Of a DNA stretch of 64,000 nucleotides, positions 17,910 to 29,387 are shown piece after piece; the stretch's first letter is position 1, and each line of letters opens with the position of its first letter. The position numbers and the translations under genes were made by a program. The stretch is from contig CANKMW010000033.1 in NCBI GenBank assembly GCA_947483555.1, positions 1 through 64,000 on the forward strand, written 5' to 3'. Origin of the DNA: Myxococcales bacterium. GTDB taxonomy: Bacteria; Myxococcota_A; Polyangia; Haliangiales; Haliangiaceae. The notes below the pieces were generated by a model. The model did no database searches and was not told the DNA's origin. It saw only the letters and a program-made list of their open reading frames with translations.

Positions 17910-18587
17910 TCAGTCGCCGTCGCCGGACCTGAGGAACCGAGGACCGTCGGCGTCATCGGGCCGCTCGACGGCAGCCGGCGCCGCGCTGGTCACCGGCGCC
18001 AGGCGGGCTGGGGCCCAACGCTGGCTTCGGGGCCCGGCTCCGGCCTGACGCGCTCGCGCGTCAGGCGGTGGGGCTGCGGCCTTGGCCGGCAGCGCCCGTA
18101 CCACCGCTTTCGGCAGGACCGGATGCGCAGGATCGCCCGCGCGCAGGTCGCGCACCGTCGTCTTGCCGGCCTCGATCCACCGCCGTCGCTCCGGCAGCAG
18201 CGCGACGGCGATACCGCCGAACACGATCAGCGGCGCCACCCAGCCCGGCCAGTCCCAGACCCCGAGCGCGACCGCGGCCAACGTGGCGGTGAACAGCAGC
18301 GCGACGACCACCGGGAACAGGCAGCGCAGCGCGGCCCACATCCAGACCCGCGGCGCGCGGCGGTGGCAGCTCGGGCATCGGATCATGCCGAGCATGCGCT
18401 CGGCGTCGTGCTGCACCGCCCACCGCGCATCGTCGGCGGCCTCGGCTTCGGCCTCGTCGCGCGACCACCACACCTGTCTCCAACCGCTGTCGCCGATCGC
18501 CCGCAGGTGGACGTGGCCCCGGGCGCGACAGCGCGCGCACTCCCAGGTCCGCTCGACGGTCTCCTCGCGAGTGACGCTGACCCTCAC
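17910..18587 (-). CDS. Zn-ribbon membrane protein, unknown function
   Basis: The 225-residue protein has two CxxC pairs (CARC near residue 17, CPSC near residue 71) that could bind one zinc, then two hydrophobic helices (CLFPVVVALLFTATLAAVALGVW and VAPLIVFGGIAVALL, about residues 88-130) and a Pro/Ala/Arg-rich disordered C terminus. It is probably an inner-membrane protein with the ribbon in the cytoplasm. I do not recognise a family. The GTG start is supported by TAGACT exactly 6 nt upstream. Confidence 0.7.
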   Translation of the reverse strand: MRVSVTREETVERTWECARCRARGHVHLRAIGDSGWRQVWWSRDEAEAEAADDARWAVQHDAERMLGMIRCPSCHRRAPRVWMWAALRCLFPVVVALLFTATLAAVALGVWDWPGWVAPLIVFGGIAVALLPERRRWIEAGKTTVRDLRAGDPAHPVLPKAVVRALPAKAAAPPPDARARQAGAGPRSQRWAPARLAPVTSAAPAAVERPDDADGPRFLRSGDGD

Positions 18588-18593
18588 CCCCGC

Positions 18594-18599
18594 AGTCTA
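18594..18599 (-). promoter_or_regulatory. -10 box TAGACT, leaderless type
   Basis: TAGACT on the minus strand lies exactly 6 nt before GTG 18587, just after the ppc stop. Confidence 0.45.
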
Positions 18600-18622
18600 C
18601 CAGGCCGCTGGCCTGGGTCTGG

Positions 18623-21316
<2,694 letters not shown>

Positions 21317-21521
21317 GTCTGCGTTCTTATCACCCCCGGCGGCCGCCGCGCGGTGGCGCTCCGGCCCATCGCGCGCGGCGCCGGCCGTCGCGGTGCGCTG
21401 AGCCGGCTTCGCATCGCGTACCGACCACGACACTGCTGTCGGGATCCGCGCCGCGACCTCGATCACACGACGAAGACTCTCGGGCACTTCGACCGGCACG
21501 CGGCTCGCACCCGTTCCGGGT

Positions 21522-22046
21522 GTGCTCCGTCCCTTCCTGTGCGCCATCGTCGCGTTCGCGGTCGCCATCACCGTGGTGCCAGCCGCCGCCCACGCCGGTC
21601 GCTGGTTCGTCGAGGTCGAGCCGGTCGCGGTCCGCCGCGGCGACGACCACGGGCTGCCGAGCATGTTCACGGTCAGCGTGGGCCGGGTTCGCGCAGCCGG
21701 TGTGCTGCGCCCGTTCATCGCCGCCGGCAGCGGCTTTCTCGACGTCCAGGCCCGCGCCGGCGTGACGGCGCTGGCGCGCGGCTCGGCGCGCGACGGGCCG
21801 ACCATGATGGTCCAGCTGCGCGCGGTCCACGCCCTCCGGTGCAGCGAGCAGGGCCTGTTCGGCGGCCTCGGTCTCGGCTACCGCTGGTGGCGCGACGGCG
21901 CCAACCCGTTCGGCCTGCTGGCCACCGTCGAGGCCGGACCGGCGCGGCTGCGGCCCACGTGCAGCGCCGACGTCGGCGTCGCGGCGGCCGCCGTCGACCG
22001 CGGCTGGCTCGGCGGTGGAAGTCTGTCGTTCACCGTCGGCTTCTGA
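21522..22046 (+). CDS. Exported hypothetical protein
   Basis: The 174-residue product begins at GTG with a signal peptide (MLRPFLCAIVAFAVAITVVPAAAHA). The mature part has short amphipathic strands (RWFVEVEPVAVRRG, MFTVSVGRVRAAG, LFGGLGLGYRWWRDG, GGGSLSFTVGF) ending in Phe, compatible with a small outer-membrane barrel. Two Cys are near the middle and end. No family is recognised. It diverges from ppc across 205 bases, and the DUF2254 gene follows 28 bases later. Confidence 0.6.
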   Translation: MLRPFLCAIVAFAVAITVVPAAAHAGRWFVEVEPVAVRRGDDHGLPSMFTVSVGRVRAAGVLRPFIAAGSGFLDVQARAGVTALARGSARDGPTMMVQLRAVHALRCSEQGLFGGLGLGYRWWRDGANPFGLLATVEAGPARLRPTCSADVGVAAAAVDRGWLGGGSLSFTVGF

Positions 22047-22060
22047 TCGGCGCCGCTTGC

Positions 22061-22066
22061 TAGGAT
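22061..22066 (+). promoter_or_regulatory. -10 box TAGGAT for the DUF2254 gene
   Basis: TAGGAT lies 8 nt before ATG 22075. Confidence 0.4.
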
Positions 22067-22074
22067 GGCGGGCG

Positions 22075-23361
22075 ATGCGAGCCCGGTTCGGATTTCGCTG
22101 GCGGCAGATCGTGCACGACCTGCACACCGGCCTGCTGTTTCGCCCCGCGATGATCGCGGCCGCGATCGCGCTGCTCGGGGTGGCGCTGATCCAGCTCGAG
22201 CGCGCCGGCGCGATGCCGCGCTGGGGTCACCGTAGCTGGCTGTTCTCCGACGATCCCGGGTCGGCGCAAGCCGTGCTCGGCGCCATCGCCGGCTCGATGA
22301 TGGCGGTGGTCTCGATCATCTACACGGTGCTGCTGGTCGCGCTCTCCCTGGCGTCGATGCAGTTCTCGCCACGGATCCTGGGCGGGTTGATCCGCGACCG
22401 CGCCAGCCAGCGCACGCTCGGCGTGTTCATCGGCACCTTCTTCTACTGCCTGGCGGTCATGCGTGCGGTGCGTGCCGATCCGCCGTGGGTCGCGACCTGG
22501 GCGGTCGGATTCGCGATCGTGCTCGCGCTCGCCTGCCTGGTCTCGCTCATCTATTTCATCCATCACATCGCGCAGGGCATCCAGGTCAACAACCTCGCCG
22601 ACCGGATCGCGAACGAGACCCGGCAGGTCATCGCGCAGGCCTATCTCGAGGACGCCGACCGCGAGCCGCCGGCGCTCGACGGCGAGGTGGTCGCCATCAC
22701 CGCGTCCGCATCCGGCTACCTGCAGCTCGTCGATCACGCCGGGCTGCTCGCGCTCGCCCGCCGGAGCGGCGCGGCGATCCACGTCGGCGTCGAGCCCGGC
22801 GATTTCGTCACCCGCGGCGAGCAGCTGGCGCAGATCGCGCCCGGCCCGCTGTCAGCCGACGCGATCACCGCCTGCCAGCACGCGTTCGATCTCGGCCCCC
22901 ACCGCACGATGCAACAAGACGTCGGCTTCGGGTTCCGTCAGCTCGTCGATGTCGCGCTCAAGGCGATCTCGCCGGCGGTCAACGATCCGAGCACCGCCGC
23001 GACCTGCATCGACCAGCTCGGCGGGCTGCTCGCCGAGCTCGCGAACCGGCGCGTCGGCCCCTTCGTGCTCGGCGATCGCGCCGGTTCGTACGTCGCCGTC
23101 CCGCAGCCGGATCTGGAGGCGCTGGTCGACCTCGCCTTCAATCAGCTGCGCCAGTACGGACGCGGCGATCTGGCGGTGTCGATCCGCCTCCTGCACGCGC
23201 TGGCCGCGGTCGGGCGCGCATGTCGCGAGCCGGCGCGACGCGAGCGGCTGCGGTGGCATGCGGCGCTGGTTCGCGACGGCCTGTCGGAGTCGTTCCTGCC
23301 CGCCGATCGAGCTCGCTTCACGACCGAGTATGTCGCCACCGCAGCCGTCCTCGGCGCCTGA
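22075..23361 (+). CDS. DUF2254 family integral membrane protein
   Basis: The 428-residue protein has membrane helices near residues 25-45, 75-105, 125-145 and 150-175, including the conserved SMMAVVSIIYTVLLVALSLASMQFSPR stretch of DUF2254 proteins, followed by a large soluble domain with SASGYLQLVDHAGLLALA, GDFVTRGEQLA and the conserved DVALKAISPAVNDPSTA motif. The family is widespread in bacteria without an assigned function; the soluble part resembles domains that sense or gate. The ATG at 22075 precedes a basic segment (RARFGFRWRQ) before the first helix and is supported by TAGGAT upstream. Confidence 0.88.
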   Translation: MRARFGFRWRQIVHDLHTGLLFRPAMIAAAIALLGVALIQLERAGAMPRWGHRSWLFSDDPGSAQAVLGAIAGSMMAVVSIIYTVLLVALSLASMQFSPRILGGLIRDRASQRTLGVFIGTFFYCLAVMRAVRADPPWVATWAVGFAIVLALACLVSLIYFIHHIAQGIQVNNLADRIANETRQVIAQAYLEDADREPPALDGEVVAITASASGYLQLVDHAGLLALARRSGAAIHVGVEPGDFVTRGEQLAQIAPGPLSADAITACQHAFDLGPHRTMQQDVGFGFRQLVDVALKAISPAVNDPSTAATCIDQLGGLLAELANRRVGPFVLGDRAGSYVAVPQPDLEALVDLAFNQLRQYGRGDLAVSIRLLHALAAVGRACREPARRERLRWHAALVRDGLSESFLPADRARFTTEYVATAAVLGA

Positions 23362-23371
23362 CGCCGACGGC

Positions 23372-23983
23372 TCAGAACCAGGTGAACCCGGCGCCGACCC
23401 CGACGTTGCGTCCGACCACGTCGGCCTGGCCGTTCATGTCGTCGTCCTCGTCGTAGAAGCCGACCCCGATGCGGGCCTGGAGGTCGATCGCCAGCTTCTT
23501 GCCACGCACCACCTCGACCGCCGCGCCCAGCATGATCGCCGGCACGGCGTCGGTGCGGGCCTCGATGCCGAGGATGCGGCTGTAGGTGAGCTTGGCCTGC
23601 GCGCTGCCGACGCCGGCGGTGAACGTGAAGATCGGCGCCGGCCGCCACTTGGCGCCCACGGTCACGATGTTGTGCGTGAAGGTCCAGTTGTCTTCGGTGT
23701 GGACCATCGGCCAGACGTCGAACGTCAGCCCGAGGTCGGGTCGAAAGAAGTAGTTGGCATGGAGGTCGAAGCCGCCGGCCTCGGTGGCGCCGTCGCAGAA
23801 GTCGCCATCCTCGTTCTCGCAGTTGATCTCGCCGCCGTAGAGGCCGAAGCCGAGCTCCCAGCCCAGGCGCTCGGGCGGCGGCGGCGGGCCGCCGGCGGGC
23901 GCCGGGCCCTGCGCCAGGGCCGGACTGGCGACGCCCAGCAGGGCGGCGCCGACGATCGAAGCGAGTCGGACAGGGTAGGACAT
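23372..23983 (-). CDS. Outer-membrane beta-barrel protein
   Basis: The 203-residue product has a cleavable signal peptide (MSYPVRLASIVGAALLGVASPALAQ), a Pro-rich linker, and repeated amphipathic strands: GWELGFGLYGGEI, FDLHANYFFRPDLGLTFDVWP, NIVTVGAKWRPAPIFTFTAGVG, AIDLQARIGVGFYD, and a final GVGAGFTWF ending in Phe, the usual assembly signal for BAM-inserted barrels. One disulfide is possible (NCENEDGDFC). The size fits an OmpW/OmpA-type eight-stranded barrel. The ATG has GAGGAG about 6 nt upstream. It converges with the DUF2254 gene. Confidence 0.8.
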   Translation of the reverse strand: MSYPVRLASIVGAALLGVASPALAQGPAPAGGPPPPPERLGWELGFGLYGGEINCENEDGDFCDGATEAGGFDLHANYFFRPDLGLTFDVWPMVHTEDNWTFTHNIVTVGAKWRPAPIFTFTAGVGSAQAKLTYSRILGIEARTDAVPAIMLGAAVEVVRGKKLAIDLQARIGVGFYDEDDDMNGQADVVGRNVGVGAGFTWF

Positions 23984-24181
23984 GAGCTCTCCTCGGGGGG
24001 TCGGTTGCAGACCTGCTATCGCAAACGGAGGGCCAGATCGCGCGCGCCGGGCCCACGACCGATCGTGTGCGTTTCCGGTTACCTGGACAAGTTCTGGTGA
24101 GTCGCGGACGCCACGTGAACGGCGCGCCACGTCGGGGTTCCCGACGGCCGGCGTCGGGAATGCCCACAAGTTCCGGGAGCC

Positions 24182-24212
24182 CCGAGAGCCGCGCCGGCGG
24201 CGAGTCGAAGGC
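24182..24212. repeat. Degenerate REP-like element
   Basis: The segment reads GAGAGCCGCGCC-GGCGGCGAGTCGAAGG, matching the 36629 copy (GAGCCGCGAAGCGGCGAGTCGAAGGG) with a changed hairpin loop. It abuts the 3' end of the ABC transporter gene. The rest of the 229-base gap (23984-24212) shows no gene. Confidence 0.5.
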
Positions 24213-26093
24213 TCACTGATAACCGCGCGCCTGCAGCCGGAACAGCGTCGCGTACCGCCCGCCCATCGCGACCAGCTCGTCATGGCTGCCGTGCTCGACC
24301 ACCTTGCCGCCGTCGAGCACGACGATGCGGTCGGCCATGCGCACGGTCGAGAAGCGATGCGAGATCACGATGGCGATCTGATCCTTGGTGCGTTCGCGGA
24401 AGCGATCGAAGATGGCGACCTCGGCGGCGGCGTCCATCGAGGCGGTCGGTTCGTCGAGGACGAGGATGTCGGCGTCCTTGCGCATGAACGCTCGCGCCAG
24501 CGCGACCTTCTGCCACTGGCCGAGCGACAGCTCGCGGCCGTCCTTGAACCACTTGCCGAGCTGGGTGTCGAAGCCGGCCGGCAGCTCGGCGATCACCGGC
24601 GCCGCCAGGCCCTTCTCGGCGGCGTCGGCCCAGCGGCCGCGGTCGTCGTAGGCGCGATCGTCACCGGCGCCGATGTTCTCGCCGACGGTGAGCTGGTAGC
24701 GCACGAAGTCCTGGAAGATGACGCCGATGCGGCGGCGCAGGGTGGCGGCATCCCACGCCGCCACGTCGAGGCCGTCGACCAGCACCCGGCCTCGGGTCGG
24801 CACATAGAGGCCGGCGAGCAGCTTGATGAGCGTGGTCTTGCCCGACCCGTTCTCGCCGACGATGGCCAGCTTCGACCCCGGCGGCACGTGCAACGACACG
24901 CCATCGAGCGCCGGCGCGGTGCCACCCGGGTACGTGAACGACACGTCGTCGAAGCGCACGCCATCGCCAGGTTCGGGTCCGGAGGTGAGGCCGCCGCCGT
25001 CACCAGCGTTGGCGACCGGAAGATCGAGCAGCTCGTAGAGCGTCGACAGGTAGAGGTTGTCCTCGTAGAGCCCGCCGACGTCGCCGAGCAGACCGCCCAT
25101 GGTCGCCTGGGCCTGGCGGAAGACGACCACGTACATCGTCATCGCCCCCAGCGAGATGGCGCCGTCGATCGCCGCCACCGCGATCCAGATGTACATGGCG
25201 TAGAACGCCGCCGCCCCGACCACGCCGAGCGCCAGCCCCCATAGCCCGCGGCGCCAGGTCAGGGCGCGGTCGTCGGCGAACACGCGGTCGAAGATGGCGC
25301 GGTAGCGCTTCAAGAGCCGCGGCCCGAGGTCGTAGAGCTTGACCTCCTTGGCGTGGTCCTCGCGCGCCAGCACGGTCTCCACGTAGAGCTGTTCGCGGGT
25401 CTCGGGCGTGCGCCAGCGGAACAGCCGGAACGCGTCGCCCGAAAACTTGGCCTCGGCGACGAAGGCCGGGAGCGCCGCCACCACCAGCACCACCAGCGCC
25501 AGCGGCGAGAACGCGGCCAGCAGCCCGAGCAGCCCGAGCAGCGCGATCGCGCCCTGCGCCAGCGAGAAGGTCCGCATCACCATCGACAGCGGGCGCGACG
25601 ACGCCTCGCGCCGCGCCCGGGTCAGCATGTCGTAGGTCTCGGAGTCCTCGAACTGCGTCAGCTCGAGCGCCAGCGACTTGTCGAGGATCATCACGTTGAT
25701 GCGGTGGCCGAGCTGGGCCCGCAACAGCGAGCGCAGGATGTTGAGCACCCGGGTCGCGATCAGCAGCACCAGCGCCAGGCCGGCCTCGACCGCGACCCAG
25801 ACCAGGGCCGCGTCGCGATCGGCGCTGGCCGCGGTCGCCGACGCGCGCACGATGGCGTCGATCAGGCGCTTGCCGGCCCACGCCATCGCGGTCGGCGCCA
25901 GGCCGGCCACCACCGCGCCGGCGGCGAGCGTGATCGTCACGCCGCGACTGGTCGCCCACACCAGCCCCAGCGCGCGGCGCGCGTACCCGAACACGCCCCA
26001 CAGGTCGCGCAGGCGAAGCGTGGAGCCGCGCGGCGGCGGCGCCAGCCGCTTGTGCCCGCCGCCCCCGCGCGAGCCAGGTGCCGATGCTGTCAC
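24213..26093 (-). CDS. ABC exporter, fused membrane and ATPase domains
   Basis: The 626-residue half-transporter has a transmembrane domain of about six helices (residues 50-370) followed by an ATPase domain with Walker A GENGSGKTT, Q-loop IFQDFVRYQ, signature LSLGQWQK in place of LSGGQ, Walker B ILVLDEPTAS and the H-loop ISHRFSTV. The LSLGQWQ signature occurs in a subgroup of exporters near peptide or lantibiotic gene clusters, but no precursor peptide or modifying enzyme is seen here. It should work as a homodimer exporting a hydrophobic compound or peptide. The GTG start has TAGAGT exactly 6 nt upstream. Confidence 0.93.
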   Translation of the reverse strand: MTASAPGSRGGGGHKRLAPPPRGSTLRLRDLWGVFGYARRALGLVWATSRGVTITLAAGAVVAGLAPTAMAWAGKRLIDAIVRASATAASADRDAALVWVAVEAGLALVLLIATRVLNILRSLLRAQLGHRINVMILDKSLALELTQFEDSETYDMLTRARREASSRPLSMVMRTFSLAQGAIALLGLLGLLAAFSPLALVVLVVAALPAFVAEAKFSGDAFRLFRWRTPETREQLYVETVLAREDHAKEVKLYDLGPRLLKRYRAIFDRVFADDRALTWRRGLWGLALGVVGAAAFYAMYIWIAVAAIDGAISLGAMTMYVVVFRQAQATMGGLLGDVGGLYEDNLYLSTLYELLDLPVANAGDGGGLTSGPEPGDGVRFDDVSFTYPGGTAPALDGVSLHVPPGSKLAIVGENGSGKTTLIKLLAGLYVPTRGRVLVDGLDVAAWDAATLRRRIGVIFQDFVRYQLTVGENIGAGDDRAYDDRGRWADAAEKGLAAPVIAELPAGFDTQLGKWFKDGRELSLGQWQKVALARAFMRKDADILVLDEPTASMDAAAEVAIFDRFRERTKDQIAIVISHRFSTVRMADRIVVLDGGKVVEHGSHDELVAMGGRYATLFRLQARGYQ

Positions 26094-26099
26094 GCACCC

Positions 26100-26105
26100 A
26101 CTCTA
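26100..26105 (-). promoter_or_regulatory. -10 box TAGAGT, leaderless type
   Basis: TAGAGT on the minus strand lies exactly 6 nt before GTG 26093. Confidence 0.45.
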
Positions 26106-26167
26106 GGGTGCGCCGCGGCCGCCTGTCAGCTATCCGAGCGGCCTGTCCGAACGGCCGGTGGCCGTGG

Positions 26168-26923
26168 TCAGCCGCGGGGCGGCCGGCTGGAGATCGAGTC
26201 GACGAAGCCGCGCAGCGAGATGTCCATCGTGTCTTCCTCGCTCGGCACCACCGTCGCGATGCGGTCCGAGATGCGGCTGGCGCGCCGCATGGGGGCGTCG
26301 ACGGTGCCGTCGGCGAGCGCCTCGGCGATCAGCGCGAGCTTGATGCCGGGGTTGGTCTCGGCGACGAAGTCGCAGAACTCGTCGCCGCCGGTCTGGGTCA
26401 GGTGCTCGGCGACCGCCACGCCCCTGATGTGACTGCGCGGCCGCTCCATCAGGTCGATGGCCTCGAGCGGCGTCGCGGCCTCGTACGAGTCGCAGCCGGC
26501 CTCGCGCAGCTTGTCGGCGACTCGCCGGCGACGATCTGGTTGCTGGTCGACGACGATCATGCGTGGTCGCCGCGTGGCCTCGATCGCCGCCAGGACCTCG
26601 TCCTCGATCAGGTCCTCGACCTCGGCCGCCAGCGGCGCGAACGCGATCACCACCTCGCCGAGCTCGCAGCGATGGATGCGCCCATCGGTGGCGACCCAGC
26701 CGCGGTCCCCGATCTCGAGCTCGATCATCGCCGCGGTGCCGGGTGCTGGACAGGGAGCGGTATCGTCGAGCCGGCGGATGCGCACGCCGCCGAGCGAGAG
26801 ATCGACGATTCGCCCTCTGAGCGCCAGCTTGGCGGCGTGGATCACCGCGCCGGCCTCGAGGCCCGCACGGTAATGACGCCGCCGCTCGGCCTGGTCCTCC
26901 ACGTGTCGTCGGCGATCCTTCAT
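26168..26923 (-). CDS. PilZ domain protein with degenerate receiver-like domain
   Basis: The 251-residue protein begins with a PilZ domain: RRHYRAGLE (an RxxxR motif) and DLSLGGVRI (the D/NxSxxG motif), both needed to bind c-di-GMP, so the site appears intact. The second half (RMIVVDQQPDRRRRVADKLREAG onward, about residues 120-215) has the length and strand pattern of a response-regulator receiver, but lacks the usual acidic pair and the phosphorylatable Asp is not clear. It may be a c-di-GMP effector with a pseudo-receiver. The ATG has GGGAGGG upstream and TATCAT 21 nt upstream, a leadered arrangement. Confidence 0.8.
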   Translation of the reverse strand: MKDRRRHVEDQAERRRHYRAGLEAGAVIHAAKLALRGRIVDLSLGGVRIRRLDDTAPCPAPGTAAMIELEIGDRGWVATDGRIHRCELGEVVIAFAPLAAEVEDLIEDEVLAAIEATRRPRMIVVDQQPDRRRRVADKLREAGCDSYEAATPLEAIDLMERPRSHIRGVAVAEHLTQTGGDEFCDFVAETNPGIKLALIAEALADGTVDAPMRRASRISDRIATVVPSEEDTMDISLRGFVDSISSRPPRG

Positions 26924-27028
26924 GACCTTGCCCTCCCCTTCTCGATGATAGGGATCACGGCGGCGGTCGTCACGACCAAAGTCGCCGTCCGGGCGCGGCC
27001 ATCCGGTGCGTCTTCGACGGATCCAGAG

Positions 27029-29320
27029 TCAGCGCAATTTTCGCTTGGCGATGCCCCTCACCTTGCGCCGCTTGAGCCGGGTCGCCTCGCGGAGCCGCCG
27101 CTCGATGCGCTCGATCATCTGCTGCTGCGCATGCTTGGCGTGGCCGCCAACCCCGCGCTGGACGTAGCTCCCGTCGGGGAACATGTCCCACGCGCCGCGT
27201 TGATCGCCGAGTTGCACGTCGAGGAACAGCCGGAGCTCGTGCTGGAGCCGGGGATCCTCGATCGGGGTCAGCACCTCGACGCGGCGCTCCAGATTGCGCT
27301 GCATCACGTCGGCCGATCCGATGTAGTACTCGGGCTTACCGCCGTTGTGGAAGTAGAAGATGCGGCCGTGCTCGAGGAAGCGGCCGACGATGCTGATGAC
27401 GCGGATCGTCTCCGAGATGCCGGGCAGGCCGGGCCGGAGCCGGCAGGTGTCGCGCACGATCAGGTCGATCTGCACGCCCTTCTGGGACGCGCGGTAGAGC
27501 GCCTTGACGATGTCGACGTCCTCGAGCGCGTTGACCTTCCACTGGATGACGCCCTTGCCGCCGGCCTCCTGGTGCGCGATCTCGCGCTCGATCTTGTCGA
27601 GCAGCGCCGGCTTGAGGTTCTTGGGCGCCGGCAGGAGCTTGGTGTACTTGCGCTTGGGCTTGAACCCGGTGGTCAGGTAATTGAAGAGCTCGGTGAGGTC
27701 GCGACCGATCGCGTCGTCGCAGGTGAAGAAGCCGATGTCGGCGTACAGCCGCGCGGTGCCGGCGTGATAGTTGCCGGTGGCCAGGTGGGCGTAGCGGCGG
27801 AGCCCGTCGTAGTCCTGGCGAATGACGAGGATGGTCTTGCAGTGGGTCTTGAGCCCGACCACGCCGTAGGTGACGTGGATGCCGGCGCGCTCCATGCGGC
27901 TGGCCCAGCGAATGTTGGCCTCCTCGTCGAAGCGGGCCTTGAGCTCGAGCACCACCGCGACCTGCTTGCCGATCGACGCCGCGTGGATCAGGTGCTTGAT
28001 CACCTGCGAGTCCTTCGACGTGCGGTACAGCGTCATCTTGATCGCGCGCACCTTGGCGTCGGTGGCCGCCTCGCGCAGGAACCGTTCCACCGACTGATGG
28101 AACGACTCGTAGGGGTGCAGGACCAGCAGGCTCCTGGCGTCGCGGATGGTGTGGAAGATGTTGCGGTCGGCGGTGAGCTCGACCGGCTGCATCGGTGCGT
28201 GCGGTGGGTCGTGCAGGTCGGGGAGATCGAGCGCCGCCAGCTCCATCAGGTCGCGCTGGCCGAGCATGCCCTCGGCCTCGAAGACATCGCGTTGCTCGTC
28301 GAGCTCGAGCTCGGCAGCGAGCTTGCCGCGCAGGTAGGCGGTCATCGTCCGCTCGACCTGGAGCCGGACGATCGGGGCGAAGCGCCGCGCGCGGAGCTCG
28401 ATCTCGATCAGCTCGAGCAGATCCTCCGACTCCTCCTCGTCGCGCTCGGTCACCGCGTTGCGGGTGACGCGGAACTGGGCGCAGCTCTCGACCTCCATGC
28501 CCGGAAACAGGAGGTCGAGGTTCTGCGCCATCACGTCCTCGAGCCCGACGAAGCGATTGGGCCCGACCGTGATGAAGCGCGGGATGCCGGCACCGACCGG
28601 CACCTTGACGCGGGCCAGGAGCGGCTCGGGATCACCCGGGTAGTGCAGGGTGACCAGCAGGTTGAGCGACAGGTTGGAGATGAACGGAAACGGATGCGCC
28701 GGGTCCATCGCCTGCGGCGTCACCAGCGGAAAGATGTTGTTCAGGTAGTACTCGCGGATGCGGGCCTGGTCGACGTTGTCGAGATCGCTCCACCGATCGA
28801 GCGCGACGCCGGCGGCACGCAGCGAGGAAAACAGCTGATCGATGATGGTGGCGCGGCGCTGCTCGAGGCCGTGGATGGCGGCGAGACACTCCGCGATCTG
28901 TTGGGTCGCCGTGCGGCCGTCGGCGGTGCTGGCGTGCAACCCGGCGCCGACCTGCTGCTTGAGACCGCCGATGCGCTTCTGGAAGAACTCGTCGACGTTC
29001 GACGACACGATGGCGACGAACTTGATCCGCTCCAGCAACGGGACCCGTTCATCCTCGGCCTCGCGCAGCACCCGCCAGCAGAAGTTCAGGTAGGTCAGCT
29101 CGCGGTTGAGGTACAGCTCGGGCGCGCCGAGATCGGTCGCCACCACCGGCGTGCCGGTGCCCGGATGCGCGGGCGAGCGGACGGTGTCATTGCTGAGCGC
29201 GATCTCGGCCAGGTCGGCGAGCTGAGCGATGGCCACCACCTGCCGCTCGCCGGGCTCGGCGACCGGCAGCAGATCCACGATGCGGTGGACTCCGGAGTGG
29301 CTGGCGGCGGGGGGCGACAT
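27029..29320 (-). CDS. ppk1: Polyphosphate kinase 1
   Basis: The 763-residue enzyme reversibly polymerises the ATP gamma-phosphate into polyphosphate. The N-terminal domain starts at LYLNRELTYLNFCWRVL; the catalytic core has LRDARSLLVLHPYESF, the autophosphorylated His in VGLKTHCKTILV (near residue 493), and RYAHLATGNYH; the C-terminal domain has the LYRASQKGVQIDLIVRD and GRFLEHGRIFYFHNGG motifs. The length is slightly above the usual 690-720 because of a ~65-residue N-terminal extension. The ATG has TATACT 12 nt upstream. The PilZ gene follows 105 bases downstream on the same strand. Confidence 0.96.
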   Translation of the reverse strand: MSPPAASHSGVHRIVDLLPVAEPGERQVVAIAQLADLAEIALSNDTVRSPAHPGTGTPVVATDLGAPELYLNRELTYLNFCWRVLREAEDERVPLLERIKFVAIVSSNVDEFFQKRIGGLKQQVGAGLHASTADGRTATQQIAECLAAIHGLEQRRATIIDQLFSSLRAAGVALDRWSDLDNVDQARIREYYLNNIFPLVTPQAMDPAHPFPFISNLSLNLLVTLHYPGDPEPLLARVKVPVGAGIPRFITVGPNRFVGLEDVMAQNLDLLFPGMEVESCAQFRVTRNAVTERDEEESEDLLELIEIELRARRFAPIVRLQVERTMTAYLRGKLAAELELDEQRDVFEAEGMLGQRDLMELAALDLPDLHDPPHAPMQPVELTADRNIFHTIRDARSLLVLHPYESFHQSVERFLREAATDAKVRAIKMTLYRTSKDSQVIKHLIHAASIGKQVAVVLELKARFDEEANIRWASRMERAGIHVTYGVVGLKTHCKTILVIRQDYDGLRRYAHLATGNYHAGTARLYADIGFFTCDDAIGRDLTELFNYLTTGFKPKRKYTKLLPAPKNLKPALLDKIEREIAHQEAGGKGVIQWKVNALEDVDIVKALYRASQKGVQIDLIVRDTCRLRPGLPGISETIRVISIVGRFLEHGRIFYFHNGGKPEYYIGSADVMQRNLERRVEVLTPIEDPRLQHELRLFLDVQLGDQRGAWDMFPDGSYVQRGVGGHAKHAQQQMIERIERRLREATRLKRRKVRGIAKRKLR

Positions 29321-29332
29321 TCGGACAGCGAA

Positions 29333-29338
29333 AGTATA
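29333..29338 (-). promoter_or_regulatory. -10 box TATACT for ppk1
   Basis: TATACT on the minus strand lies 12 nt before ATG 29320, leaving a 5' leader of only a few bases. Confidence 0.4.
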
Positions 29339-29387
29339 GCGGCCGAATGTGGCGCGAGCGTGTCACGGCCCTTCGATCGGAGACCGA

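Noticed and set aside
21317..21805. Long upstream extension of the ppc frame to 21805.
   Set aside because: The extension overlaps another gene in antisense and PEPC length and the N terminus match GTG 21316.
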